Positions 27,667 through 35,727 of a stretch of DNA of 64,000 bases are shown here, in pieces. The stretch is from the NCBI GenBank assembly GCA_051814705.1, contig JBPWQW010000001.1, positions 1,178,001-1,242,000 of the forward strand, read 5' to 3'. Origin of the DNA: Geojedonia sp051814705. GTDB taxonomy: Bacteria > Bacteroidota > Bacteroidia > Flavobacteriales > Flavobacteriaceae. A program made the position numbers and the translations under genes. Position 1 is the first letter of the stretch. The number at the start of each line of letters is the position of its first letter. The notes beneath the pieces were generated by a model. That model was given only the letters and a program-made list of their open reading frames with translations, had not been told where the DNA came from and searched no databases.

Positions 27667-28428
27667 ATGCGCTATATGACCTTTTTCATTATTGCTGTTT
27701 CATTATTTATGCTTTTAGGCATTCGGATTGTATTTGAATACAAAAGAGCCTTAAAGTTTAGATTTGGTAGTTATATAAAGTTATTGAAACCAGGTTTGCG
27801 TTGGATCATTCCATTTGTGGATACCGTGCAATTTGTGGATATGAGGGTCATCACGTATAACATCCCTACTCAAGAAATTATGACCCAAGATAACGTTCCA
27901 TGTAAGATTAATGGTGTGCTATTTTTTCGAATAGTCGATGCTACGCAATCCATTCTCGAGGTTGAGGATTATAATTTTGCGATTTCCCAATTGGCTCAGG
28001 CATCATTACGAGATGTGTCTGGTAAAGTAGAACTCGATACAATTTTGTCAAAACGAGAAGAGATTGGTGAAAATATTAGAGTCATTGTAGATACCGAAAC
28101 CAAAGATTGGGGGATTACCATATTGGATGTCAAAATTAAAGACATTGAATTGCCTGAAAACATGAAGCGTTCCATGGCCAATCAAGCCGAGGCCGAACGT
28201 TCTAGGAGGGCTAGAATCATACTGGCCGATGCCGAACAACAAGCAGCTCATGCCTTAGTTGAGGCGGGTAAGCTTATTGACGAATCTCCATCTGCTATAA
28301 AACTGAGACTGTACCAAACCCTTTCGGATATTGCTGCAGAAAAAAATTCTACCATTGTTTTTCCTTTTCCCGAAGAAGCCATTTATAGAAAGCCAAAGAA
28401 AAAAAATAAAACAAAACGGACGAGTTAG
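27667..28428 (+). CDS. Slipin (SPFH/stomatin family membrane protein)
   Basis: A 253-residue band-7 protein: one N-terminal membrane helix (MRYMTFFIIAVSLFMLLGI), then an SPFH domain with YKRALKFRFGSYIKLLKPGL, FVDMRVITYNIPTQEIMTQD and VKIKDIELPENMKRSMANQA, and a charged helix. Slipins form oligomeric membrane-microdomain scaffolds. Most bacterial slipins pair with an NfeD protein; none is adjacent here. Position after copA may be coincidental, since it has its own promoter. Confidence 0.9.
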   Translation: MRYMTFFIIAVSLFMLLGIRIVFEYKRALKFRFGSYIKLLKPGLRWIIPFVDTVQFVDMRVITYNIPTQEIMTQDNVPCKINGVLFFRIVDATQSILEVEDYNFAISQLAQASLRDVSGKVELDTILSKREEIGENIRVIVDTETKDWGITILDVKIKDIELPENMKRSMANQAEAERSRRARIILADAEQQAAHALVEAGKLIDESPSAIKLRLYQTLSDIAAEKNSTIVFPFPEEAIYRKPKKKNKTKRTS

Positions 28429-28678
28429 CATCCCATTATTTGCACCGTTCTTTGTGAACTACGTTAATTTGAGTTTATTTATTCAAACAACTTCATATTT
28501 TTGTTAAGATATGTCCAAACTTTGTAGACCTAAAAACCAACTTATTTTTTGCCTCAAGACATGTAAAATAAGTTCGGCCCATTAGTGCCATAGGGCGATT
28601 GATCGATAGATAAATCCTTGGTCAAATTCGTGGGAAAGTTGGAGAATATTGCCATTTAAGTGAGGTGTAATTGAAAAT
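28429..28678. other. Gene-free stretch with a long inverted repeat
   Basis: Between the convergent slipin and groEL genes I see no convincing coding sequence. A 10-bp perfect inverted repeat, AACTTATTTT (28539-28548) and AAAATAAGTT (28565-28574), flanks a 16-base loop. It has no T run on either side like a standard terminator. Confidence 0.4.
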
Positions 28679-28710
28679 AAAAACGCCCCAATTTAAATTG
28701 AAGCGTTTTT
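28679..28710. terminator. Bidirectional terminator after groEL and slipin
   Basis: AAAAACGC (28679-28686) pairs with GCGTTTTT (28703-28710). Inside, CAATTT pairs with AAATTG across a 2x2 internal loop. A and T runs on opposite sides suit both transcription directions. Confidence 0.7.
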
Positions 28711-28721
28711 TATAATTTAAG

Positions 28722-28766
28722 TGTCGAGGCTCTCGACATTAGGTAACTGAGCGTAGCCGAAGTTAC
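28722..28766. repeat. Two adjacent palindromic repeats overlapping the groEL stop codon
   Basis: TGTCGAG (28722-28728) and CTCGACA (28732-28738) form a 7-bp hairpin. Next to it GTAACT (28743-28748) and AGTTAC (28761-28766) flank GAGCGTAGCCGA. The core CTGAGCGTAGCCGAAG matches a dispersed intergenic repeat type I recall from Bacteroidota. The right arm contains the groEL stop codon. Confidence 0.6.
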
Positions 28767-30394
28767 ATCATGCCTGGCATTCCGCCACCCATACCACCTG
28801 GCATAGCTGGAGCGTCTTCTTTAATGTCCACCAAAGCACATTCGGTAGTCAAGATCATACCAGCAACCGAAGCCGCATTTTCCAATGCAATACGGGTTAC
28901 TTTAGTAGGGTCTATAATTCCAGATTTAAGCATTTGTACATAAGTTTCGGTTTTGGCATCGAAACCAAAGTCGCCTTTGCCTTCCATAACTTTAGCCACG
29001 ACAACACTACCTTCATTACCTGCATTTTCAACAATGGTACGTAATGGGGATTCTATAGCCCGAGCTACAATTTGAATACCTGTAACTTCGTCTAGGTTAT
29101 CAGCGGTTAGTTTTTCTAATACACTTTTAGCGCGTAGTAAGGCTACACCACCACCAGCAACAATGCCTTCTTCCACAGCAGCTCTTGTAGCATGTAAAGC
29201 ATCATCAACACGATCTTTTTTCTCTTTCATTTCCACTTCACTAGCAGCACCAACATACAATACAGCAACACCGCCAGCCAATTTAGCCAAACGTTCTTGC
29301 AATTTTTCTTTGTCGTAATCGCTAGTTGTCGTTTCAATTTGAGCCTTGATTTGGTTGACTCTTGCCTTGATATCGGCAGCTTTTCCAGCACCGTTTACAA
29401 TGGTTGTATTGTCTTTATCTACGGTTACAGTTTCAGCAGTTCCTAACATGCTAATGTCTGCATTTTCAAGAGTAAATCCTCGTTCTTCAGAAATTACAGT
29501 TCCACCAGTTAAAATAGCAATATCTTCTAACATCGCTTTACGTCTGTCGCCAAATCCTGGAGCTTTAACCGCTGCAATTTTAAGTCCGCCACGTAATTTG
29601 TTGACCACTAAAGTGGCTAGGGCTTGTCCATCGACATCTTCAGCAACGATTAATAATGGGCGACCAGATTGTGCAACAGGTTCTAAAATGGGAAGAATTT
29701 CTTGTAAGTTAGAAATTTTCTTATCGAATAATAAAATGTATGGATTTTCTAAATCGGCAATCATTTTATCAGCGTCAGTTACAAAATAAGGAGAAAGGTA
29801 ACCTCTGTCAAACTGCATACCTTCAACCACATCCACATAGGTTTCCATACCTTTTGCTTCTTCGACCGTAATAACGCCTTCTTTTCCAACTTTTTGAAAA
29901 GCTTGTGCAACTAGATCCCCAATGGCATCGTCATTATTTGCAGAAATAGAGGCAACTTGCTTGATCATTTCAGTTGAATTACCAACTTTTTTGGACTGTT
30001 TTGCTAGATCTTTTACAATAGCTTCAACCGCTTTATCAATTCCTCTTTTTAGATCCATTGGATTTGCTCCAGCGGCCACATTTCTCAAGCCTTCTTTTAC
30101 AATGGCTTGCGCTAGTACGGTAGCTGTTGTGGTACCATCACCTGCCAAATCGTTGGTTTTTGAAGCCACTTCTTTAACCATTTGAGCTCCCATATTCTCA
30201 AGAGCATCTTTAAGTTCGATCTCTTTGGCTACGGTAACACCATCTTTGGTTACCTGTGGGGCACCAAAGCTTTTACTAATGATTACATTTCGACCTTTTG
30301 GTCCTAATGTTACTTTAACTGCATTTGCTAATGCATCCACACCTCGTTTTAAACCGTCGCGTGCATCAATATCAAATTTTATGTCTTTTGCCAT
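28763..30394 (-). CDS. groEL: Chaperonin GroEL (Hsp60)
   Basis: Large subunit of the GroEL-GroES folding machine, 543 residues, full length. Landmarks: LKRGVDALANAVKVTLGPKG near the start, the ATP-binding DGTTTATVLAQAI and the glycine/methionine-rich tail ending GGMGGGMPGMM. It follows groES on the minus strand with a 118-bp gap. I saw no CIRCE-type operator upstream of groES. Its stop codon lies inside a palindromic repeat. Confidence 0.98.
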   Translation of the reverse strand: MAKDIKFDIDARDGLKRGVDALANAVKVTLGPKGRNVIISKSFGAPQVTKDGVTVAKEIELKDALENMGAQMVKEVASKTNDLAGDGTTTATVLAQAIVKEGLRNVAAGANPMDLKRGIDKAVEAIVKDLAKQSKKVGNSTEMIKQVASISANNDDAIGDLVAQAFQKVGKEGVITVEEAKGMETYVDVVEGMQFDRGYLSPYFVTDADKMIADLENPYILLFDKKISNLQEILPILEPVAQSGRPLLIVAEDVDGQALATLVVNKLRGGLKIAAVKAPGFGDRRKAMLEDIAILTGGTVISEERGFTLENADISMLGTAETVTVDKDNTTIVNGAGKAADIKARVNQIKAQIETTTSDYDKEKLQERLAKLAGGVAVLYVGAASEVEMKEKKDRVDDALHATRAAVEEGIVAGGGVALLRAKSVLEKLTADNLDEVTGIQIVARAIESPLRTIVENAGNEGSVVVAKVMEGKGDFGFDAKTETYVQMLKSGIIDPTKVTRIALENAASVAGMILTTECALVDIKEDAPAMPGGMGGGMPGMM

Positions 30395-30512
30395 AATTAA
30401 AAAATTTTTAAAATTTTAAACTTTCAAATACCAAATCCCAATTTTGGAATGTGTAAGTAGATTTTGAAAGTGTTTGGAATTTGTTTTTTGTTTTATTTGG
30501 AATTTACAGAAG

Positions 30513-30788
30513 TTACACGATTGCGAGAATATCGCTTTCTCTCATGATTAAATAGTCTTTGCCTTCTAATTTAAGCTCTGTCCCTGAATATTTTCCATAA
30601 AGAACCTTGTTGCCAACTTTTACGGTCATGGGTTCATCTTTTGTGCCTTTACCAACAGCGACAACTTTGCCTTGTTGTGGTTTTTCTTTGGCGTTGTCTG
30701 GTATAATAATGCCAGAAGCTGTTTTAGTTTCGGCCTCAACAGGTTCAATAAGAACTCTGTCTGCTAAAGGTTTAATGTTTAATGCCAT
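30513..30788 (-). CDS. groES: Co-chaperonin GroES (Hsp10)
   Basis: A 91-residue heptameric lid of GroEL. It begins MALNIKPLADRVLIEP, contains the mobile-loop region TKTASGIIIPDNAKEKPQQG, and ends with the usual YLIMRESDILAIV. It is the first gene of the groES-groEL operon. A weak -7-like TAGATTTA (30799-30792) lies just before the start. Confidence 0.97.
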   Translation of the reverse strand: MALNIKPLADRVLIEPVEAETKTASGIIIPDNAKEKPQQGKVVAVGKGTKDEPMTVKVGNKVLYGKYSGTELKLEGKDYLIMRESDILAIV

Positions 30789-30883
30789 TTGTAAATCTAT
30801 TTTTTGATTAATTAAATATGTTTTTAACGATTAAAGGATAAGCCAAAAATGTGCCAATGAGTTTTGACTGACAAACTTTCAGT

Positions 30884-30922
30884 AACTAAAAATGCCAACG
30901 TAAATTGTTGGCATTTTTAGTT
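30884..30922. terminator. Terminator of the secG operon
   Basis: A perfect 16-bp stem: the arm at 30884-30899 (AACTAAAAATGCCAAC) pairs with 30907-30922 across a 7-base loop. It lies 17 bp downstream of the secG stop and separates that operon from groES. Confidence 0.8.
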
Positions 30923-30938
30923 GATATTTTATCAATAA

Positions 30939-31295
30939 TTAATTTTTAACTGAATCCTTAACCGTAGCAGTATTATTACTTGTGCTTTGAGGAGTAGTAA
31001 TTGGAACCGTTGTTGCAGCGTCATCTTGGTTTAATGCTTTGGACTCTGCAGAACCTTGAGGGCCACTAATGGTAAAACTGGATAATAAAATTAGAACTAA
31101 TAGCATGGTTGCCAAAGCCCAAGTACTCTTATCCAAAAAGTCTGAAGTTTTTTTAACACCGCCAATTTGTTGACCACCACTTCCACCAAAAGAAGATGAT
31201 AATCCGCCACCTTTAGGGTTTTGCACCATGATGACTACAACGAGTAAAAACGACACCAATACTATAAGAACTAAAAAAATTGTAAACTGTCCCAT
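30939..31295 (-). CDS. secG: Preprotein translocase subunit SecG
   Basis: A 118-residue inner-membrane subunit of the SecYEG channel. Two helices are visible (FLVLIVLVSFLLVVVIMVQN and WALATMLLVLILLSSFT), separated by the family loop NPKGGGLSSSFGGSGGQQIGG. The C-terminal tail after residue 75 is Ser/Thr/Ala-rich and low in complexity, usual for Bacteroidota SecG. Last gene of the regulator-lptE-TPR-secG series; it starts 2 bp after the preceding stop. Confidence 0.93.
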   Translation of the reverse strand: MGQFTIFLVLIVLVSFLLVVVIMVQNPKGGGLSSSFGGSGGQQIGGVKKTSDFLDKSTWALATMLLVLILLSSFTISGPQGSAESKALNQDDAATTVPITTPQSTSNNTATVKDSVKN

Positions 31296-31297
31296 TA

Positions 31298-32230
31298 TTA
31301 TTTATTGTTATTTTCTTGTAATTGTTTTATTGCTTTAATTTGGTCTGCAAAGAAACCACTTTTTTCTGGATATTTCAAACTTAAAATCTTATAAGATTGT
31401 ATCGCTTTACCATAGTTTTTCTGTTCAAGATAAATTCTGGCCAAAGTCTCTGTCATGAGGCCGTCTGTTTGCGGGTCATCACTTTGTGCTAGATGGATAG
31501 TAGGTGTTTCTTTTGAAGGAATAATTTTAGGGTTGCTTTCCAAAAACTTATCGATCAACTCATATTTTTTTGCTAGTGGTGCTGAAGCTTTTTCTGAGGG
31601 CGTGACGGTATGGTTTTCTTCCCTTACAATGGGCTTAAAGCTTGTAATCTTTAACCATTCAGAAAATGAATGGGTTTCAGTTTTGTCGAAGTCAAGGGGC
31701 TTGCCAAGATTTAAAGTGGTTTCAGGTACCGATCTTATATTTTGAGCATCAACTTCGAGAATTGGAAGCTTTGGAGCTTCATTGATATCTGAAATAAATT
31801 GTGCTACTTTTTCGGCGTTTATTTTTTCAAACAAATAAGGGTCTAATACACCTTCGGTATCTTTAATATGCTGCTTTAAAGCCTCATCAATAGCCACACT
31901 TTTGTTGACGGAAATATCGTCAACATCGTTTACTACGATGTTTTTTAAGCTTTCAGAATTTTGCTTAATGGTTTGGGAAATTTCATTTTGATTGAAGATT
32001 TCCGAGGTGATAAAATCGAACAGAATACTTCTGTCAGTAGTATAAGCAGCCGTTGCTTTTAATTCGTCATTATAGCGGAAACTTTCTTTATTTTTTAATC
32101 CTTTTAAATACAGGGCTCGAGCCGGTTGAAAGTACGGGTATTTTGAAATGATGCTCCTTATAGCCGAGGTTTGATCAACGCTCAAATCTTGAGGGTGCTG
32201 TAGTAAAGATGTAAAATCATTTATTTCCAT
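31298..32230 (-). CDS. Uncharacterised TPR-like cytoplasmic protein
   Basis: A 310-residue protein with no signal peptide. The N-terminal part (LLQHPQDLSVDQTSAIRSII, YPYFQPARALYLKGL) is helical. The C-terminal part (MTETLARIYLEQKNYGKAIQ, LKYPEKSGFFADQIK) fits one or two tetratricopeptide repeats. The gene is conserved in Flavobacteria between lptE and secG, but no function is known to me. I start it at the ATG at 32230. A longer reading would overlap lptE and adds residues without family support. Confidence 0.7.
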   Translation of the reverse strand: MEINDFTSLLQHPQDLSVDQTSAIRSIISKYPYFQPARALYLKGLKNKESFRYNDELKATAAYTTDRSILFDFITSEIFNQNEISQTIKQNSESLKNIVVNDVDDISVNKSVAIDEALKQHIKDTEGVLDPYLFEKINAEKVAQFISDINEAPKLPILEVDAQNIRSVPETTLNLGKPLDFDKTETHSFSEWLKITSFKPIVREENHTVTPSEKASAPLAKKYELIDKFLESNPKIIPSKETPTIHLAQSDDPQTDGLMTETLARIYLEQKNYGKAIQSYKILSLKYPEKSGFFADQIKAIKQLQENNNK

Positions 32231-32243
32231 GGGTAAATACAAC

Positions 32244-32750
32244 TTACCATTTGGCCAAAGTGGCATTAAAAATATCTTGGGTTAACCGCTCAAAAATGCT
32301 TTCGATTGCTGTTGCTTTTTGAGAGCCTACCAATTGTGACGATCCTGGGTAATCAAAATAAAATGTAAAACGTTGTTCAAAGTCTTCATCGGGTGTGCGT
32401 TTGTCATAAAAACGAACTTGAACACTAATTGTCAAGCGGTTTTGGGCTGCCGTACTATTGGATTGCGCTGTGGTTGGCGAAATTCTATATTCTGTAATCT
32501 CACCTTCATAAGTTAAGTCTCCTCCAGAAGTCACCAAGCTTAAATTGGTTTGGTTGAGTATTAAATCCTGAAGTGCAATAGTAAAGTCTCTTTCAAGTCC
32601 GGGTTCAATTAAAGGAGCGTTATTTTGAAAGTAATTGACTTGAAACGTTTTTGTATCAGATGGGATTGAAATTCCTGAAAACGAATAGGCACCACATCCC
32701 AAAAGGATCAGTGGCATGACAATTATAACAAGGTGTTTTAATAGTTTCAT
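32244..32750 (-). CDS. lptE: LptE family LPS-assembly lipoprotein
   Basis: A 168-residue outer-membrane lipoprotein with lipobox MPLILLGCGAYSFSG (Cys at 19). The body fits the Bacteroidota LptE family: YSFSGISIPSDTKTFQVNYF, GLERDFTIALQDLI and LTYEGEITEYRISP. LptE plugs the LptD barrel that delivers lipopolysaccharide to the cell surface. It starts 5 bp after the sigma-54 regulator stop, so the two are co-transcribed. Confidence 0.88.
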   Translation of the reverse strand: MKLLKHLVIIVMPLILLGCGAYSFSGISIPSDTKTFQVNYFQNNAPLIEPGLERDFTIALQDLILNQTNLSLVTSGGDLTYEGEITEYRISPTTAQSNSTAAQNRLTISVQVRFYDKRTPDEDFEQRFTFYFDYPGSSQLVGSQKATAIESIFERLTQDIFNATLAKW

Positions 32751-32755
32751 TGGTT

Positions 32756-34021
32756 TTACAAATCAAACTGTTTAATCTTTCTGTACAGTGTACGTTCACT
32801 AATGCCTAATTCTGCAGCCGCTAATTTACGTTTTCCACGATGACGTTCTAAAGATTTTTTAATTAATTCTAATTCCTTGTCATGTAAAGACAAGGTTTCT
32901 TCTTCTTGAACCTCTTCAGCAAAATGATACTTGTCATGAACAGTGTCGTCCATTTCAGGAACATTATTTGTTTTTTCAGGTATGGACAATACTTCCAAAT
33001 CTTCAATTGATTCGTCATAATCTTCATCGTCTGAATTGCCGTATATTTTTTGGATCAGTCCTTCGTGGTCTTTTTCGACATCCTTGATATTGCCTTTTTT
33101 CATGAGCTCCAAAGTCAGCTTTTTAAGATCATTAAGATCACTTTTCATATCAAAAAGTACTTTGTAGAGAATTTCCCGTTCACTGCTAAAATCACTTTCA
33201 GATTTTGAAGACGTTACGATTGCGGGCAAATTGTTTCCTGTATTGGGCAAATAGGACTGCAAGGTTATGGCGTTAATGGTTCGGTTTTGTTCCAATACCG
33301 AAATCTGTTCGGCTATATTTCTCAATTGGCGAATGTTTCCATTCCAACGGTATTTTAATAATAAGGCAACGCCATCATCGTTTAATTTGATGGTTGGCAT
33401 TTTATATTTTAGCGCAAAATCACTGGCAAATTTACGGAAGAGTAAATGGATATCTTCTTTGCGTTCACGAAGTGGCGGTATATTGATTTCAATGGTACTT
33501 AATCTGTAATACAGATCTTCCCTAAATTTTTCTTTTTTAATGGCCTCGAATAAATTAACGTTTGTAGCGGCCACAATACGAACATTGGTTTTTTGGACTT
33601 TACTAGAGCCTACTTTAATGAACTCACCATTTTCCAAAACACGGAGTAAACGTACTTGGGTAGTTAAAGGAAGTTCGCCAACTTCGTCAAGAAAAATGGT
33701 GCCGCCATCGGCAACTTCAAAATAACCTTCTCGGGTTTGCGTAGCACCAGTAAAGGATCCTTTTTCATGACCAAAAAGCTCACTATCAATCGTTCCTTCA
33801 GGAATGGCGCCACAGTTAACAGCTATATATTTATTGTGTTTGCGATGCGAGAGTTGGTGTATAATTTTGGGAATACTTTCTTTACCCACACCACTTTCAC
33901 CAGTCACCACTACCGAAATATCGGTAGGAGCAGCTTGAATGGCTTTTTCGATGGCACGATTAAGTTTGGCATCGTTGCCAATAATTCCAAAACGTTGTTT
34001 TATGGCTTGAACAGATTCCAT
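32756..34021 (-). CDS. Sigma-54-dependent transcriptional activator, no receiver domain
   Basis: AAA+ enhancer-binding activator of 421 residues. It starts almost directly at the AAA+ domain: Walker A GESGVGKE (41-48), GSFTGA (88-93, Ser where most have Ala in GAFTGA), Walker B GTIFLDEVGE and the arginine-finger region. An acidic, probably disordered segment follows at about 290-375. A Fis-type helix-turn-helix ends the protein (RKLAAAELGISERTLYRKI). It lacks an N-terminal sensor domain. I start at the ATG at 34021. A small GC-rich hairpin (34027-34044) lies 5 bp upstream of it. Confidence 0.9.
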   Translation of the reverse strand: MESVQAIKQRFGIIGNDAKLNRAIEKAIQAAPTDISVVVTGESGVGKESIPKIIHQLSHRKHNKYIAVNCGAIPEGTIDSELFGHEKGSFTGATQTREGYFEVADGGTIFLDEVGELPLTTQVRLLRVLENGEFIKVGSSKVQKTNVRIVAATNVNLFEAIKKEKFREDLYYRLSTIEINIPPLRERKEDIHLLFRKFASDFALKYKMPTIKLNDDGVALLLKYRWNGNIRQLRNIAEQISVLEQNRTINAITLQSYLPNTGNNLPAIVTSSKSESDFSSEREILYKVLFDMKSDLNDLKKLTLELMKKGNIKDVEKDHEGLIQKIYGNSDDEDYDESIEDLEVLSIPEKTNNVPEMDDTVHDKYHFAEEVQEEETLSLHDKELELIKKSLERHRGKRKLAAAELGISERTLYRKIKQFDL

Positions 34022-34067
34022 AGTTATTTCCCGCAAAGCGGAAATTTTTTTAATTTAAATTTATGAA

Positions 34068-34107
34068 ATCCTGAAGCCTTGTCTGAGTCGAGCAGGCAGT
34101 TCAGGAT
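34068..34107. repeat. Palindromic intergenic repeat between miaB and the sigma-54 regulator
   Basis: ATCCTGAA (34068-34075) and TTCAGGAT (34100-34107) are perfect inverted arms; inside, GCCT (34076-34079) and AGGC (34094-34097) also pair. There is no T run. It resembles the TCATCCTGAA-type dispersed repeats of Flavobacteria, and lies 7 bp past the miaB stop. Confidence 0.5.
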
Positions 34108-34113
34108 GACCTA

Positions 34114-35559
34114 TTAATTATTATCACTTAAACCAACGGCTTCACCTATAAGCGTAGCACTGGTACAATCGTTAATTTTTACATTTACAAAATCACCTAC
34201 TTTATAGTTTCCTTTTGGAAATACGACCGTTGTATTTTGAGTGTTGCGACCCGACCAATGAAGGTCAGATTTTTTGGATAACTTTTCAATTAAAACTTCT
34301 TCCACTTTACCCACATGTTGTTGGGTTTTAATTGCACTAAGTTTTTGTTGCAAGGCCACAATTTCGGACAATCGTCTTTTTTTAACCAATTCGGGAACAT
34401 CGTCTTCCATTTTGCGTTCTGCTAAAGTCCCAGGCCGTTCAGAATAGGCAAACATATATCCAAAATCATAGGTGACGTATGTCATCAAACTCAAGGTGTC
34501 CTGATGGTCTTTTTCCGTTTCAGTTGGGAAACCTGTAATCATATCTTGACTTATTCCACAATCAGGAATAATTTTTCTAATGTTGTCAATAAGTAGTTTA
34601 TACTCTTCAACCGTATGTTGACGGTTCATTTCTTTTAAAATACGATTGCTTCCGCTTTGAACTGGTAAATGGATATAGTTGCAAATATTATCGTATTTAG
34701 CCATAGTATACACCACATCCAAGGTCATATCCTGTGGGTTAGAGGTGGAAAAACGAATCCGCATTTTGGGTTGTGCTTGAGCACATAATTCTAACAGGTT
34801 TGAAAAAGTTACCGCAGTCGCTTTTTCAAAATCACTGGCTTTTTCAAAATCTTTTTTAAGTCCGCCGCCATACCAAAGGTAGCTGTCCACATTTTGGCCT
34901 AAAAGCGTAATTTCCTTAAAGCCTTTGTTCCATAAGTCATTGACTTCTTCAATGATGCTTTGAGGGTCTCTACTGCGTTCACGACCACGCGTAAAAGGCA
35001 CAACACAAAAGGTACACATATTATCGCAGCCTCGTGTAATGGAAACAAAAGCGGTTACACCATTACTGTTTAATCGTACAGGCGAGATATCACCATAGGT
35101 TTCATCTTTTGATAAAATTACGTTTACAGCTTCTCTGCCTTCATCCACTTCGGCAATTAAATTAGGTAAGTCCTTATAAGCATCAGGTCCAACAACTAGG
35201 TCAACAATTTTTTCTTCTTCCAGAAATTTACTTTTCAATCGTTCGGCCATACAGCCCAAAACACCTACCTTCATTTTAGGATTGATTTTTTTAACGGCAT
35301 TGTAAGTTTGCAGGCGTTTGCGAATCGTTTGTTCGGCCTTGTCCCTTATGGAACAAGTATTGACCAAGACCAAGTCGGCCTCCTCAAGGTGTTCTGTCGT
35401 ATTGAAACCTTCTTTTGAAAGGATAGATGCTACAATTTCGCTATCACTAAAGTTCATGGCGCAACCATAACTTTCTATATAAAGTTTACGCGTATTTTCT
35501 TTTTTTTCTTCTAAAACAAGATGTTCGCCTTGTTTGTTTTCGTCTATTATCTTTTCCAT
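34114..35559 (-). CDS. miaB: tRNA-2-methylthio-N6-isopentenyladenosine synthase MiaB
   Basis: Radical-SAM methylthiotransferase that adds a methylthio group to i6A37 of tRNA, 481 residues. The N-terminal UPF0004 domain holds cluster cysteines, including Cys33 in YIESYGCAMNFSDSE. The radical-SAM motif is CDNMCTFCVVPFTRGRERSR (three spaced Cys). A C-terminal TRAM domain follows. I start at the ATG at 35559. An upstream in-frame TTG at 35619 falls within the -7 promoter box. The promoter and a long inverted repeat overlap upstream. Confidence 0.96.
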   Translation of the reverse strand: MEKIIDENKQGEHLVLEEKKENTRKLYIESYGCAMNFSDSEIVASILSKEGFNTTEHLEEADLVLVNTCSIRDKAEQTIRKRLQTYNAVKKINPKMKVGVLGCMAERLKSKFLEEEKIVDLVVGPDAYKDLPNLIAEVDEGREAVNVILSKDETYGDISPVRLNSNGVTAFVSITRGCDNMCTFCVVPFTRGRERSRDPQSIIEEVNDLWNKGFKEITLLGQNVDSYLWYGGGLKKDFEKASDFEKATAVTFSNLLELCAQAQPKMRIRFSTSNPQDMTLDVVYTMAKYDNICNYIHLPVQSGSNRILKEMNRQHTVEEYKLLIDNIRKIIPDCGISQDMITGFPTETEKDHQDTLSLMTYVTYDFGYMFAYSERPGTLAERKMEDDVPELVKKRRLSEIVALQQKLSAIKTQQHVGKVEEVLIEKLSKKSDLHWSGRNTQNTTVVFPKGNYKVGDFVNVKINDCTSATLIGEAVGLSDNN

Positions 35560-35588
35560 AAATCTGATGAAATGAGTGGAGGTCAATA

Positions 35589-35620
35589 TTTGTGCCTGCC
35601 AACCATTATGCAGGCGCAAA
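35589..35620. promoter_or_regulatory. Inverted repeat overlapping the miaB -7 box, operator candidate
   Basis: Arms TTTGTGCCTGC (35589-35599) and GCAGGCGCAAA (35610-35620) pair over 11 bp with one mismatch across a 10-base loop. The outer four bases of the right arm are the TTTG of the miaB -7 box. A DNA-binding protein or a dispersed repeat could account for it. Confidence 0.45.
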
Positions 35621-35649
35621 GATACAACTATTTTAAAAATTATGACAAA
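35617..35649 (-). promoter_or_regulatory. miaB promoter
   Basis: On the minus strand: TTTG (35649-35646), a 21-bp spacer, then TATCTTTG (35624-35617). Both elements match the Bacteroidota consensus exactly. Transcription would start near 35610, giving a leader of about 50 bases. Confidence 0.7.
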
Positions 35650-35727
35650 GTGGCAGAATAGAATTTATTTCTTGAATATGTTAAATAATTAAACTTACTT
35701 TGAACACTGACCATTCAATATTTGAAA

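Noticed and set aside
29346..30419. Open frames opposite groEL
   Set aside because: Antisense frames over a highly biased gene; no family match.
32231..32266. Longer start of the TPR-like protein
   Set aside because: It overlaps the lptE coding end and the added residues have no family support.
35560..35619. TTG-started extension of miaB
   Set aside because: The TTG lies in the -7 box of a well-spaced promoter. The ATG at 35559 fits the family.
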